Origin: Acanthamoeba sp. SK_2022b | Lineage: Eukaryota; Discosea; Longamoebia; Acanthamoebidae | NCBI GenBank assembly: GCA_027943245.1 | Contig: JANDJZ010001751.1 | Location: 1-64,000, forward strand | Length of the DNA: 64,000 nt | Reading direction: 5' to 3' | Shown: in pieces, positions 32,091 through 41,859 of the stretch | How positions within the stretch are numbered: position 1 is the stretch's first letter | Layout of the letters: each line of letters opens with the position of its first letter | Notes under the pieces: model-generated | Told to the model about the DNA's origin: nothing | The model's input: the letters and a program-made list of their open reading frames with translations, nothing else | Database searches by the model: none | Translations under genes and position numbers: made by a program

Positions 32091-33257
32091 TTAGCCGTTG
32101 GCGTAAACGACTTTTGCCGCGGTGCGGCTGGTGAACAACACCAACAGCAGCGCCAACCCGGCGATAATCGCCCCCATCACCGGCACGAAGCTGTAGCCCA
32201 GACCGGCGGAGACCACCGCGCCACCGGCGGCGGCGCCCAGCGCGTTGCCCAGGTTGAAAGCGCCGATGTTGACCGAAGACGACAGCCCCGGCGCTTCGCT
32301 GGCCACGCGCATCACGCGCATCTGCAGCGGCGGCACCACGGCAAAGGTCGCCGCGCCCCAAATCACCATGCTCACCGCAGCGCCGATGTCACTGCGCGCC
32401 AGCAGCGGGATCAGCAGCATGATGGCCACCAACAGCAGCAGGAAGCCCTTCAGCGTCGCGCTCTCGGAACGGTCGGCGAACTTGCCGCCGAGGTAGTTGC
32501 CGATCGAGAAACCGACGCCGATCAGCACCAGCATCACCGTCACGAACAGCGGCGTCGCCTCGGTGATGTGCTGCAATACCGGCGAAATGTAGGTATAGAG
32601 CGTGAACATCGCGCCCGCCCCCAGCACGGTCGTCAGCAGCGCGGTCAGCACCTGCGGCCGCACCAGCACCGACAGCTCGCGTTTCACGTCAGGGCGCGCG
32701 CCGGCGCTGCCTTTCGGCAACGAGAACCACAGCCCCAGCATGGCGATCACGCCCAGCCCGGCCGTCGCCAAGAACGACATGCGCCAGCCGATGGTTTCAC
32801 CCAGCCAGGTCGCGGCGGGCACCCCGCCGATATTGGCGATGGTCAGCCCCATAAACATGGTCGCCACGGCGCTGGCCTGTTTCTCTTTCGGCACCACGCT
32901 GGCGGCCACCACCGATCCGAGGCCAAAGAAGGCGCCGTGGTTCAGGCTGGTGATGATGCGCGACAGCATCAGGGTGGTGTAATCCGGCGCGATGGCCGAC
33001 AGCACGTTGCCCAGGGTAAAGATCGCCATCAGGAAAATCAGCGCGCTTCTGCGCGCCCGGTGCGACAGCAGCAGCGTCATCAGCGGCGCGCCGACCATCA
33101 CGCCGACGGCGTAGGCGCTGATCAACATGCCGGCCATCGGAATGGAGACGTCCACCCCTTTGGCGATGGTCGGCAGCAAGCCCATGGGAGAGAATTCGGT
33201 GGTGCCGATGCCGAACGCCCCCACCGCCAGCGCTAACAAGGGATAATTCACTTTCAT
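32091..33257 (-). CDS. ydhP: MFS transporter YdhP (DHA1 family)
   Basis: A 388-residue inner-membrane transporter with 12 predicted helices. GAFGIGTTEFSPMGLLPTIA, SHRARRSALIFLMAIFTLGN and VSSSVNIGAFNLGNALG-type segments match E. coli YdhP (AraJ-like sugar/drug efflux group) almost throughout. The ATG at 33257 has GGAG 8 bp upstream; the longer frame upstream lacks family similarity. The export substrate is unknown. Confidence 0.9.
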   Translation of the reverse strand: MKVNYPLLALAVGAFGIGTTEFSPMGLLPTIAKGVDVSIPMAGMLISAYAVGVMVGAPLMTLLLSHRARRSALIFLMAIFTLGNVLSAIAPDYTTLMLSRIITSLNHGAFFGLGSVVAASVVPKEKQASAVATMFMGLTIANIGGVPAATWLGETIGWRMSFLATAGLGVIAMLGLWFSLPKGSAGARPDVKRELSVLVRPQVLTALLTTVLGAGAMFTLYTYISPVLQHITEATPLFVTVMLVLIGVGFSIGNYLGGKFADRSESATLKGFLLLLVAIMLLIPLLARSDIGAAVSMVIWGAATFAVVPPLQMRVMRVASEAPGLSSSVNIGAFNLGNALGAAAGGAVVSAGLGYSFVPVMGAIIAGLALLLVLFTSRTAAKVVYANG

Positions 33258-33433
33258 GCAACAACTCCGGTTTACCGCTGCCGAAGCGCGGGAACAGTTA
33301 AGATGCCGAAAGTATGACATTGATCACAACAAAGATAAGCAGGCGGGAGGCTAAAAGACTTTTGCAAATTTGTTAAAAGTGCAGCGGGAGGGGGCGGACA
33401 TCAGCGTCCGTCACCGTAGGAATCAAGCCCACC

Positions 33434-33946
33434 TCATGCCCTCCCGCTACGCACTTTGCCCGAGCGCATTTCGATGTTCCGCTGCAGTTCGCGCAGCCCG
33501 CCGGCCAGGAAGCAGGCTTCCGCCAGCACGAACAGCGGGCCGATGATAAGGCCCATCACGTCGTCCATAAACGCCGGTTTTCTCCCCTCCCAGAAGTGCC
33601 CGACAAACTGAAACAGCCAGCCGATGACGAAGCCGCCGATACCGATGCTCAGCCACGCCGCCGTCGACAGCGACGCCACCCAGGCGCCGAACCCGAGGCA
33701 CAGCAGCAGCAACGCCAGCATCATGGCGCCAAGGCGCAGATTTAGCCTCAGGTAATAGAGGGCCGCGACGATCACCACCGCGCAGGCCGGCGAAAACGGC
33801 AGCCCTCCCGCGCCCCACGCCGGCCGGGAGAGCAGCGCCAGCAGGCTGACGACGATCAGCGGGATGCCGATAAAATGCGTGGCAATATTGCGCGCATCGC
33901 GGTGATAGGCGGCATAAGCGGCAAGTTGATCTTCCAGACTTCGCAT
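33434..33946 (-). CDS. Mpo1-like (DUF962) membrane protein
   Basis: A 170-residue protein with about four membrane helices. It has the family histidines in AAYHRDARNIATHFIGIP and QFVGHFWEGRKPAF. The yeast member Mpo1 is a 2-hydroxy fatty acid dioxygenase; bacterial members are mostly uncharacterised, so that role here is only suggested. Confidence 0.8.
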   Translation of the reverse strand: MRSLEDQLAAYAAYHRDARNIATHFIGIPLIVVSLLALLSRPAWGAGGLPFSPACAVVIVAALYYLRLNLRLGAMMLALLLLCLGFGAWVASLSTAAWLSIGIGGFVIGWLFQFVGHFWEGRKPAFMDDVMGLIIGPLFVLAEACFLAGGLRELQRNIEMRSGKVRSGRA

Positions 33947-34017
33947 GTTGACCTCCGGTATGTACGGCCTTCGTCGCCGAACGCGCGCCGCCGCATGCGG
34001 CTGCCCTTACCCATAGC

Positions 34018-34461
34018 TTAGCGCGGGATCACCAAGACCGGTTGGCCAATCTCATCCAGCAGGCCGCGCGTGACGGAGGCGTTCAGCCAGCGCCCCAACG
34101 AAGACAGGTGGCGGTGCGAGATGATCAGCAAATCGCAGTTGAACAAAGCCATCTGGTCCGGGATCACCTCGATGGGCGCCCCCGCAGCCAGCAGGCCCTG
34201 GGCGTTGAAGCCCATCTGTTTCAACGCCCGCGTCACCTGCCCGACCTGCTTTTCCGCCAGCGCCTCTTCGCGCTGGGCGGCGGGATATTCTTCGCGCTCG
34301 TCGCTGTCGAAACGCAGGCCGCTGCGGCTGAGCGTGAAGGCATTGTCTACCACCGTCAGTACGATCACGCCGCCGATGCTGCCTTGCAGACGCGCCATAA
34401 AATCCAGCGCGTTGCCGCTGTGTTCAAAGCAGTCCACCGCCAATAACACTCTCTCAATCAT
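34018..34461 (-). CDS. Universal stress protein (UspA family)
   Basis: A 147-residue Usp domain. It opens MIERVLLAVDCFEHSGNALDF and ends with SVTRGLLDEIGQPVLVIP. The nucleotide loop is a variant of the G-2x-G-9x-G pattern (SHRHLSSLGRWLNASV), so ATP binding is uncertain. The start at 34461 was chosen because AGGA lies just upstream; two earlier in-frame ATGs are less well placed. It follows the siderophore-interacting protein gene by 21 bp on the same strand. Confidence 0.82.
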   Translation of the reverse strand: MIERVLLAVDCFEHSGNALDFMARLQGSIGGVIVLTVVDNAFTLSRSGLRFDSDEREEYPAAQREEALAEKQVGQVTRALKQMGFNAQGLLAAGAPIEVIPDQMALFNCDLLIISHRHLSSLGRWLNASVTRGLLDEIGQPVLVIPR

Positions 34462-34482
34462 AACCATCCTCATTCGCCCGAG

Positions 34483-35256
34483 TTACATCGCGCCCTTGAA
34501 ATTAGCTTCGCCCTTTTTCCAATAACCTTTGGCAAACAAGGCGGCGCGGGAGATGCCCATTTCGTTGATAAAACGCGCCTTCAGATACGCGGCGACCTGG
34601 TGTTCGCAGGCCAGCCACACCTGCCCCTCCCCGGCCGGCAGTTCGCAGTGGCTGACGGCCTGCACCAGCGGGCTGTTCATCACGCTGTCGAAATGCCGGG
34701 TGCGTATTTGCCAGCTGTTCATCTGCAAAAAGGAGCAATCGACATCCTGAATCTCCTGCGCATCGCCCACTTCGGCGAACCACAGCACCGGCAGCGGGGT
34801 AGACAGCGAGGCGAGGATAGTGCGCATGGCGGGCAGCGCGGTCTCATCGCCCAGCAACAGTAGCCAGCGAGTTTGCGGCAACAGCCGGAAGCCGCCGGAG
34901 CAAGGGCCGGCGAACCCCAGCTTGTCGCCCGGCATCGCGTCGCGCGCCCAGTTCGACGCTGGGCCTTCGCCGTGCAGCACCATATCGATATCGAAGGTGC
35001 GGGCGAGTTTGTCGATGCCGCTCAGGGTATAGGCCCGCCCGGCCAGCGTGTCGCGCCACGGGAAGAACACCTTGATCCAACTGGCCGGCTCCTGCGCGCG
35101 CGGGTCGGCGATAAACTTATCCACATCGTCGCCGCTCAACGTGATGCGGCGGATCCGGGCGGTGACTTGCCGCACGGCGCTCACCCTGGCCTCGCGTTTA
35201 CGGCGGGTATCCCTTTCCAGCATCTCGTCGACAATCTTATTCAGCGTGTTGTGCAT
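34483..35256 (-). CDS. Siderophore-interacting protein (ferric-siderophore reductase family)
   Basis: A 257-residue FAD-binding reductase of the ViuB/YqjH family, which releases iron from siderophores in the cytosol using NAD(P)H. The flavin motif GRAYTLSG corresponds to RxYT/S, and VLHGEGPASNWARDAMPGD is the family hallmark. It overlaps the preceding outer-membrane efflux gene by 20 bp, with AGGAGAAGG as ribosome site, so it is translationally tied to the efflux operon. Confidence 0.88.
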   Translation of the reverse strand: MHNTLNKIVDEMLERDTRRKREARVSAVRQVTARIRRITLSGDDVDKFIADPRAQEPASWIKVFFPWRDTLAGRAYTLSGIDKLARTFDIDMVLHGEGPASNWARDAMPGDKLGFAGPCSGGFRLLPQTRWLLLLGDETALPAMRTILASLSTPLPVLWFAEVGDAQEIQDVDCSFLQMNSWQIRTRHFDSVMNSPLVQAVSHCELPAGEGQVWLACEHQVAAYLKARFINEMGISRAALFAKGYWKKGEANFKGAM

Positions 35257-36682
35257 CAGCCTTCTCCTGTGGCGCCGCAGACGGGTAGGTGTGTTCCCAG
35301 CCGCCGCCCAGCGCTCGATAGATATTCACCACGGCGATCGCCGTCTCCTCCTGTGAAACAATTTGCGCGGACTGCAGATCCAGCAGCGCGCGCTGCGTGC
35401 TCAGAACGTGGATAAAATCGCTGGCGCCGTTCAGATAGCTGTCGCGCGCCAGCGCAAACGCGTGTCGGTTGGCGGCCAGCGCCTCGGCCAGATGCGTCTG
35501 GCGGCGCTGCTGGGCGCGGTAACCGGAAAGCGCGTCGTCGATCTCATGCCAAGCGCGCAGCACCGTTTGCTGATAGGCGATGGCCATTTCCTGCTGCCGG
35601 TATTCGCTCAGGCGCACCCGCTGGGTGATTTTCCCCCCGTCGAACAGCGGCAGATACAGGGCGGGGCCGATGGCGAAGGTATGCGTGGACCAGTTGCCCA
35701 TATCCGCCAGCGCCAATGCCTGGTAGCCCGCGTTGCCGGTCAGCGTGATGCGCGGATAGTAGTCGGCGGTGGCGACGCCAATCTCGGCGGTCGCCTGATG
35801 CAAACGCTCCGCTGCTTCGCGAATATCCGGCCTGCGCAGCGCCAGATCCGACGGCACGCCCATCGGCACCGCGCGCGCCAGCGTCGGCAGCGGCCCCGTC
35901 GGCGACAACCTCGCTTTCAGCGCGCCCGGCCGCTCGCCCAACAGCAGGCTGATGGCGTTGTTCAAGCGTTCCTGTCGATCGAACAGCGTCGGCAGCAGGG
36001 CATCTACCTGCGCCAACTGCACCTGCGCCTGATCGATATCCAGTTCGTTGCCCGCACCGCTTTGATAGCGGCTTTGCGTCAGCTGCAGCGTGCGCAGCGC
36101 GGTGGCGCGGTTTTCCTGCGCCACCGCCAGTTGCTGCTGCGTGGCGCGCAGGCGCAGATAGTCGCTCGCCACCTCTGCCGTCACCGACGTCAGCAGCGCG
36201 CGCCGATTCTCCTGCGAAGCGGCGAAGCCGGCGCGCGCGCTTTCCGATGCGCGACGCAGCTTGCCCCACATGTCCAACTCCCAGGTGGCGCTGAATCCGC
36301 CGCGCCAGAGGTTATAATCCGCCTCTCCGCCGTTGCCGGACGGATCCATGCTGCCCACCGAGGTGGCGCGCTGGCGCTGATAGGCGCCGTCCAGGCTCAG
36401 ATCCGGCATCAGCGCCGCCTCGGTCACGCCCAGCAGTGCGCGGCTTTGCTGCATGCGCGCCGTGGCGAGCTGCAGATCCAGGTTGCCGGCCGCCGCGCGC
36501 TGCACCAGTTGCGTCAGCGACGCATCGTTGAATATCGACCACCAGGCCACCGGCAGCGCCCCGCCGCCGGCCTGCTGACCCCAGCTCTCGGGCAGCGCGT
36601 TTTGCGGCCGAGCGTAGTCCGGCCCTACCGCCCGGCAGCCGCTCAGCGCAATCAACAGCAGCGAGATCACAGCCCTGTTCAT
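35237..36682 (-). CDS. Outer-membrane efflux lipoprotein (NodT/OprM type)
   Basis: A 481-residue TolC-like channel. It has a lipoprotein signal with lipobox LSGC (Cys16), then VGPDYARP, typical of the NodT family, and two outer_membrane_efflux repeats (LQLATARMQQSRALLGVTEA; LRRPDIREAAERLHQATAEIG). It forms the outer part of a tripartite pump with the two preceding genes and overlaps the membrane fusion gene by 4 bp. Confidence 0.9.
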   Translation of the reverse strand: MNRAVISLLLIALSGCRAVGPDYARPQNALPESWGQQAGGGALPVAWWSIFNDASLTQLVQRAAAGNLDLQLATARMQQSRALLGVTEAALMPDLSLDGAYQRQRATSVGSMDPSGNGGEADYNLWRGGFSATWELDMWGKLRRASESARAGFAASQENRRALLTSVTAEVASDYLRLRATQQQLAVAQENRATALRTLQLTQSRYQSGAGNELDIDQAQVQLAQVDALLPTLFDRQERLNNAISLLLGERPGALKARLSPTGPLPTLARAVPMGVPSDLALRRPDIREAAERLHQATAEIGVATADYYPRITLTGNAGYQALALADMGNWSTHTFAIGPALYLPLFDGGKITQRVRLSEYRQQEMAIAYQQTVLRAWHEIDDALSGYRAQQRRQTHLAEALAANRHAFALARDSYLNGASDFIHVLSTQRALLDLQSAQIVSQEETAIAVVNIYRALGGGWEHTYPSAAPQEKADAQHAE

Positions 36683-37722
36683 TGCACGCCTCCGTCCAGC
36701 GTATTGATGCTGACGTCTGCGGACATGCCGACGCGCAGGGCGCTCAGCAAGGCGGCATGCTCTTTATTGATATCGAACACAATCTTCACCGGGATGCGCT
36801 GAACGATCTTGGTGAAGTTGCCGGTGGCGTTCTCCGGCGCCACGGCCGCGAAGCTGACGCCGGAAGCCGGCGCAATGCTGTCCACCTGCCCTTTCAGCGT
36901 TTGGCCGGGAAAGGTATCGATATGGATGTCTACCGACTGCCCGTGCGCAATTTTTTCCAGCTGGGTTTCCTGGTAGTTGGCGATGATGTACAGCTTGTCC
37001 TGCGGCACGATGGCCAGCAGCGCATCGCCCGGTTTGACGAACTCCCCGACCCGCAGGCTTTTCTTGCCGACCACGCCGCCGATCGGCGCGGTGATGCGGG
37101 TATAAGACAGGTTCAGTTCAGCCATCGCTTTCTTCGCCTGCGCCAACATCAGCTCGGCATCGCTGTCCGCCAGCTTGGCTTGTAGCACCTGCTCCATGTT
37201 TCGCGCCGCTTTGAGCGTCGCCTCCGCCTGCGCCACATTGGCGGAAAGCGTGTGCACCCGCGTTGTCGCCTGCTGCGCCGCCTGCTGCGAACCCGCGCCG
37301 CTGCTGGCCATTCTCTGGTAGCGGTTCTGCTCCTGGCGTGCAAACGCCAGCTCCGCCTGCGCCGCCTGCCGCTCCGCCAGCGCGGCGGCGATCAGCGCGC
37401 TCTGGCGGGTGAGGTTAGCCCTGGCGTCGTCCTGCCGGGCGCGGGCCGATTGCTCCTGCGCCGTCGCCTGCGCTAGGGCAACGTTGAATTCACGCGGGTC
37501 GATCACCGCCAGCAACTCCCCCTGTTTGACCCACTGATTGTCCCTGACCAACACCTGCGCAATTTCACCGGCAATCTGCGGAGAAATACGCGAGATATCG
37601 GCGCGAATATAGGCGTCGTTGGTATTCTGCTGTGTCTCTTTAATAAGGAATTTATTGATTAATAATCCCAGCGTAATGACGGTAACCGCCAATACGGCGA
37701 CGGCAACTTTCTTGTTAGCCAT
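36679..37722 (-). CDS. HlyD/EmrA-family membrane fusion protein
   Basis: A 347-residue periplasmic adaptor with one N-terminal membrane helix (VAVAVLAVTVITLGLLI), a biotinyl-lipoyl-like domain (ISPQIAGEIAQVLVRDNQWV), a long Ala/Gln-rich coiled coil (about residues 80-190) and a beta-barrel (ITAPIGGVVGKKSLRVGEFV). It links the MFS pump to the outer-membrane channel. Confidence 0.9.
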   Translation of the reverse strand: MANKKVAVAVLAVTVITLGLLINKFLIKETQQNTNDAYIRADISRISPQIAGEIAQVLVRDNQWVKQGELLAVIDPREFNVALAQATAQEQSARARQDDARANLTRQSALIAAALAERQAAQAELAFARQEQNRYQRMASSGAGSQQAAQQATTRVHTLSANVAQAEATLKAARNMEQVLQAKLADSDAELMLAQAKKAMAELNLSYTRITAPIGGVVGKKSLRVGEFVKPGDALLAIVPQDKLYIIANYQETQLEKIAHGQSVDIHIDTFPGQTLKGQVDSIAPASGVSFAAVAPENATGNFTKIVQRIPVKIVFDINKEHAALLSALRVGMSADVSINTLDGGVQ

Positions 37723-37763
37723 AAAAGTGACTCCACTTAATATTTATTTCTGATGATAAAATG

Positions 37764-39299
37764 TCAGGCGGCGACCGAACGCGGCGGATAAATACGGGTC
37801 GGCATAAATAAAATCAGCACGGTCAGTAATAACGCCAGGCCGGCAACCAACAGATAAAGATCGGCGCTGGCCAGCACGTGGCCCTGCCGAGTGGCAAGCT
37901 GCGCCAACTGCTCCGCCGACCCCGATGCGCGGCTGTAGGCCGAGCCAAAACCGTCGGCGATCGTGCCGGCGTGATAGTCCCCACGCTGTCGGCTGAGCAG
38001 CGCGATGGCGCCGCCGGCTGCGGTGGCAGCGAAACCCTTCACCGCGTTGAACCAGGCCGCCGCAAACGGCCCGTCGGTCGGCAACAGCCCACCGGTCGCC
38101 TGCATGAGCAACGGGATGATCGCCATCGGTTGAGCGACCGCCTGCAACAGCGCGATAACGCGAAACGTGTCGCCGTTCCATTCCGGCGTCAGCTGGGCAG
38201 CCAGCACGCAGGCGGTGGCCATCAACAGCAGGCTGATCGCCAGCACCCAGCGGCAATCCACCCGCGGCGTATTGCATATCATGGCGACAATCGGCAGCGT
38301 AATTAATTGCGGCAACGCCACCCACAGCATTAAGTCGGAAGTTTGTTCCTGACGATAGCCCTGAATCGCGGATAAATATCCCGACGTGATATTGACCAGC
38401 GACACCATAATTAACAGCACGCCACCCAGCGTAATTAAGGAGAAGGACAAATTCCTTTTGCTTAATAACTGCAAATTGAAAAAAGGCAGCGGGTGATACC
38501 ATTCGTTAATCAGAAATAACGCCAATAATCCGCCGCCACCCAATAATAAAACGTAGATCAGCGGCGAGTTCAGCCAGTCGAGGCGCTCCCCCTGTGAAAT
38601 GCCCACCGTCAGCATGCCGAGCGCCACGCCGCCGAGCAGCAGGCCGCGCCAGTTGAACTGCCGCAGGCGCTCCAGCCGCAGCGGATCCTGCGGCAGACCG
38701 TAGCCGATACACACCGCAGCGATCGCCATCAGCGGCAGGTTCCAGTAGAAGTACCCGCTCCAACCCCAGTGAAAGGCGAAGGCGGCGGCGGTGGCGCCCA
38801 GCGTGGCGCTCCAGGCGGAGACCCAGCCGTAGGCACCCAGCCCCAGCACCTTGATCAGCGGCGGCATAAAACGCAGCACCACCGTCATCAGCATCGGCGG
38901 CAACGCGCCGCCGGCGAAGCCCTGCAGGCTGCGCACCGCCAGCAGCACGCCATACTGTTCTCCCAGCCAGGGCGTCAGCAGCCCACCGGCCAGGTAAATG
39001 CCGCACATCGTCAACGCCACCCGGCGCAGCGAAAAGGTCGGCCAAAAACAGGGCGTGAACCCGGAACCGATCACAAAGCCGGTGACGTAACAGGTGGTCA
39101 GCCAACTGCCGGCATCGAAGCTCAGCAGCATGCCACCCTGTATATCCGCCAGCGCGAACTTGCTGGCGTTTTCCCCCACGCCGCTGGCCATCACCGCCAA
39201 AAACACGCCGAACAGCCCCAGCCAGGTGCGGCCGTTGATTTCGCCGGCGCTGGCGAGCCATCGATTTTTGTGGTGCGGCGTAACAGACACCTCAATCAT
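37764..39299 (-). CDS. DHA2-family MFS efflux transporter (EmrB-like)
   Basis: A 511-residue inner-membrane transporter with about 14 helices. Family landmarks include the DIQGGMLLSFDAGSW and FTPCFWPTFSLRRVA segments near the N-terminus. The start MIEVSV at 39299 has AGGAG 6 bp upstream. First gene of the MFS-adaptor-OMF-SIP operon, divergent from a LysR regulator. The substrate is unknown; the SIP gene in the operon hints at a siderophore or other iron-binding compound. Confidence 0.88.
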   Translation of the reverse strand: MIEVSVTPHHKNRWLASAGEINGRTWLGLFGVFLAVMASGVGENASKFALADIQGGMLLSFDAGSWLTTCYVTGFVIGSGFTPCFWPTFSLRRVALTMCGIYLAGGLLTPWLGEQYGVLLAVRSLQGFAGGALPPMLMTVVLRFMPPLIKVLGLGAYGWVSAWSATLGATAAAFAFHWGWSGYFYWNLPLMAIAAVCIGYGLPQDPLRLERLRQFNWRGLLLGGVALGMLTVGISQGERLDWLNSPLIYVLLLGGGGLLALFLINEWYHPLPFFNLQLLSKRNLSFSLITLGGVLLIMVSLVNITSGYLSAIQGYRQEQTSDLMLWVALPQLITLPIVAMICNTPRVDCRWVLAISLLLMATACVLAAQLTPEWNGDTFRVIALLQAVAQPMAIIPLLMQATGGLLPTDGPFAAAWFNAVKGFAATAAGGAIALLSRQRGDYHAGTIADGFGSAYSRASGSAEQLAQLATRQGHVLASADLYLLVAGLALLLTVLILFMPTRIYPPRSVAA

Positions 39300-39439
39300 T
39301 CCCCACTCCTGCTGTTTCAGCCTCAATCTTTGTTGTCGTGGGCAGTATCCGGGCTTATTTCGATTGTTTAAAATGAAATGATGTAATTAACTAGTTGCAC
39401 AAAACGCAATCCATTGAGCGCACCACCACCGGAGAGGCC

Positions 39440-40342
39440 ATGCCGCAAAAAATTGATTTCAACCTGATCTATGCGCTGAATCTGCTGCTGGAAGAAGGCA
39501 GCGTGAGCGGCGCCGCCGAGAAGATGAATCTGAGCGCCCCGGCGATGAGCCGCATTCTGGGGCGCATCCGCCGGCAGTTCGACGATCCGATCATGGTCAG
39601 GGCCGGCAAGCATCTGGTGCCGACGCCGCGCGCGCTGGAGTTGAAACGCCAGCTCAGCGATATCATCGAACAGGCCGCCGCGCTGATCGCGCCGAGTGAA
39701 TCCTTCGAGCCCGGCAAGCTGACCCGAACCTTCACCATTCGCGCCAACGACATCTTTATCGGCGCGCTGGCGGGCGGCTTGCTGGAGACGCTGCGGGACA
39801 TGGCGCCGTTAAGCGGCCTGAAGTTTATCGCCGAAAGCGACGGCGAAGATGACGCGCTGCGCAGCGGCAAGGTGGATCTGGTGATCGGTTCCTCACGCGA
39901 CTGGCACCCGGAAATTAAGACGCAGAGCCTGTTCACCAGCACCTTTCAGGCGCTGGTGCGCCCTGGTCACCCGATCATCGGCCAGGTAACGCCCGAAACC
40001 CTGACCCATTACCCGCATATCAGCGTTTCTCGCCGCGGGCGCACGCAGGGGCCGATCGACGACGCGCTGCGCGATCTTGGCCTGCAGCGCAACGTCGCCC
40101 TGACCCTGCCGGGCTTCCATTCGGCGATGATGCTAACCATGAAATCAGACTTTATCCTGCCGCTACCGCGCCACGTGCTGCAGGGGGTGAGCAACATCCA
40201 CCTGCCATTGGCGGAGATCGAGCTGCCGCTCGAGCTGGAGTCGGTGTTTATCGTGCAGGCCTGGCATCCGCGCCTGGATCGCGATCCGGCGCACCGCTGG
40301 CTGCGGCAGACCATCAAGCAGTTCTTTTTGCAGAGGGAGTAA
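39440..40342 (+). CDS. LysR-family regulator of the efflux operon
   Basis: A 300-residue LTTR. The HTH region (LLLEEGSVSGAAEKMNLSAPAMSRILGRIRR) is clear, and PRALELKRQL follows as in NodD/LinR-like members. GGAGAGG lies just before the ATG at 39440. Divergent from the MFS gene across 140 bp, it is probably the local activator or repressor. Confidence 0.88.
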   Translation: MPQKIDFNLIYALNLLLEEGSVSGAAEKMNLSAPAMSRILGRIRRQFDDPIMVRAGKHLVPTPRALELKRQLSDIIEQAAALIAPSESFEPGKLTRTFTIRANDIFIGALAGGLLETLRDMAPLSGLKFIAESDGEDDALRSGKVDLVIGSSRDWHPEIKTQSLFTSTFQALVRPGHPIIGQVTPETLTHYPHISVSRRGRTQGPIDDALRDLGLQRNVALTLPGFHSAMMLTMKSDFILPLPRHVLQGVSNIHLPLAEIELPLELESVFIVQAWHPRLDRDPAHRWLRQTIKQFFLQRE

Positions 40343-40370
40343 GGGGGGGCTGTTGGTGATGAAGTGTCGT

Positions 40371-40389
40371 TCACAGAGGTCGAATTCTG
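40371..40389. other. Degenerate selC-3'-end-like sequence at the island edge
   Basis: TCACAGAGGTCGAATTCTG resembles the selC T-arm region TCACAGGAGTCGAACCTG (43008-43025) and lies exactly where the base composition turns AT-rich. It could be an old attachment-site half. The similarity is short and imperfect and no integrase is seen. Confidence 0.3.
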
Positions 40390-40632
40390 TAAAATACTAA
40401 ATTAAGTTAAATACCCCGTAACAGAGTTAATCCTGAAACCAGTCCAAAAAATTAAATTCTAAAGTAAAAATTGGAAAAACTTCATATAAAAACCAATAAG
40501 TAAATTTAAAAAACCAACCGAATAATAATTCATTTTAAAAATAAAAAGTTAAAAAATATCGAACCTAAAAATGTGGTTATTTTTAAATATTCCGGTATAA
40601 TGAATACGATGGATAACCTTAGGAGATATAAA

Positions 40633-41859
40633 ATGACTGATGATATAACTAATACTAACGATGAGAATGAAGAGCCTCTTTCCGTAGGCAACGTAGTTGT
40701 ACCTGCCGGTATCTCTGACAGCGCGATTGAAAAACATTATGAGACAGGAAGGTTGCGTGTTGTACAAGAAAGAAATGATATATTTCTGACTCATGTCCTT
40801 AGCTTTATCAGTGAGGATTCGAGAAACAAAGTATGGTCAAACATCCGCCCTGAATATCAGCGTAGACTTCGCTGGGATAATAAGAAGAAATCACAACTAA
40901 TTGAAAGCTTCATTATGAATATTCCTGTCCCTCCCATTTTCCTTTATGAAAAAAGCTTAGGGAGTTTTGAGGTGATGGATGGGCAACAACGGCTGAATGC
41001 CATAGCTTCTTTCTATGAAGGAGAATTTCAATTACAAGGATTAAAAATTTGGCAAGCTCTCAATGGAAAAACTTACTCTCAATTACCACCACTAATTAGA
41101 AGAGGTTTAGATCGAGCAAAAATATCAGCAATTACACTAATGTCTGACAACTCGACAAATACAGAGGATAGCATTGATCTTCGAGCTCAAGTTTTTGACC
41201 GTCTAAATACAGGTGGGGAAAAGCTCAACGCTCAAGAGTTACGAAATGCTCTTTATGCAGGACCATTCAATGAATTACTAATTGAATTATCAAGAGAGCG
41301 TGAGTTTGCTAATGCTTGGGACATCCCTATTTATTCAGATCACATAAGAGCAGACGGTACTGTTAGCGAGTTGCTTGAGAAAAACACCTATTATAAGCGT
41401 ATGTCAGACGTCGAAATAGTTCTAAGATTCTTCGCATTTCGAGATGTAAATAACATTTCAGGGTCTGTTAGAGGAATGTTGGATGATGCGTTAAAAAATA
41501 ATCGCCATCCATCGACTGACGAGCTAACTGAAATGCGTGACAGCTTTAATAAATCACTTAACCTTTGCTTATCAGTTTATGGAAAAGATGCTTTTAGAAT
41601 AACATCGCAACGTAATAAAAATGAGTCTAATCTCTCAAAACCATTCTTTGATGCTCAGATGATAGCAATGTTTATCAATCTCCAACATTCAATAGAAATA
41701 GTCAAAAATGCAAATGTAATAAAAAATAAGATAATGGAATTAGCCGTTCCAGGAAGCGATAGCTATGATTTGATTGTTGGCAAAGCAAACACCTCATCAT
41801 CAATTAAAGAACGAATCAATATAATTTCAAACATTATATTAGAGGTGGTAAATGCCTGA
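40633..41859 (+). CDS. DUF262 (GmrSD N-terminal / ParB-like) protein
   Basis: A 408-residue DUF262 protein. Hallmarks are RPEYQRRLRW (72-81), MDGQQRLNAI with DGQQR at 116-120, and FDRLNTGGEKLNAQELRNALY (about 188-208). In GmrS- and BrxU-like proteins the DGQQR motif belongs to a nucleotide-dependent domain of modified-DNA defence enzymes; here no DUF1524 HNH nuclease is fused. AGGAG lies 7 bp before the ATG at 40633. AT-rich and codon-atypical against its neighbours, so probably acquired. It overlaps the HEPN gene by 8 bp. Confidence 0.88.
   Translation: MTDDITNTNDENEEPLSVGNVVVPAGISDSAIEKHYETGRLRVVQERNDIFLTHVLSFISEDSRNKVWSNIRPEYQRRLRWDNKKKSQLIESFIMNIPVPPIFLYEKSLGSFEVMDGQQRLNAIASFYEGEFQLQGLKIWQALNGKTYSQLPPLIRRGLDRAKISAITLMSDNSTNTEDSIDLRAQVFDRLNTGGEKLNAQELRNALYAGPFNELLIELSREREFANAWDIPIYSDHIRADGTVSELLEKNTYYKRMSDVEIVLRFFAFRDVNNISGSVRGMLDDALKNNRHPSTDELTEMRDSFNKSLNLCLSVYGKDAFRITSQRNKNESNLSKPFFDAQMIAMFINLQHSIEIVKNANVIKNKIMELAVPGSDSYDLIVGKANTSSSIKERINIISNIILEVVNA

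Noticed and set aside
33990..34001. GCCGCATGCGGC palindrome as operator
   Set aside because: A short GC-rich palindrome is expected by chance in this composition, and it lies in a small gap with no supporting second site.
40549..40794. 81-codon frame on minus at the island edge
   Set aside because: It overlaps the DUF262 start antisense, shows no recognisable domain, and AT-rich DNA often yields such frames by chance.
40633..41859. Complete GmrSD type IV restriction enzyme
   Set aside because: Only the DUF262 half is present; no DUF1524 HNH motif is seen in the protein or its partner, which is a HEPN protein.
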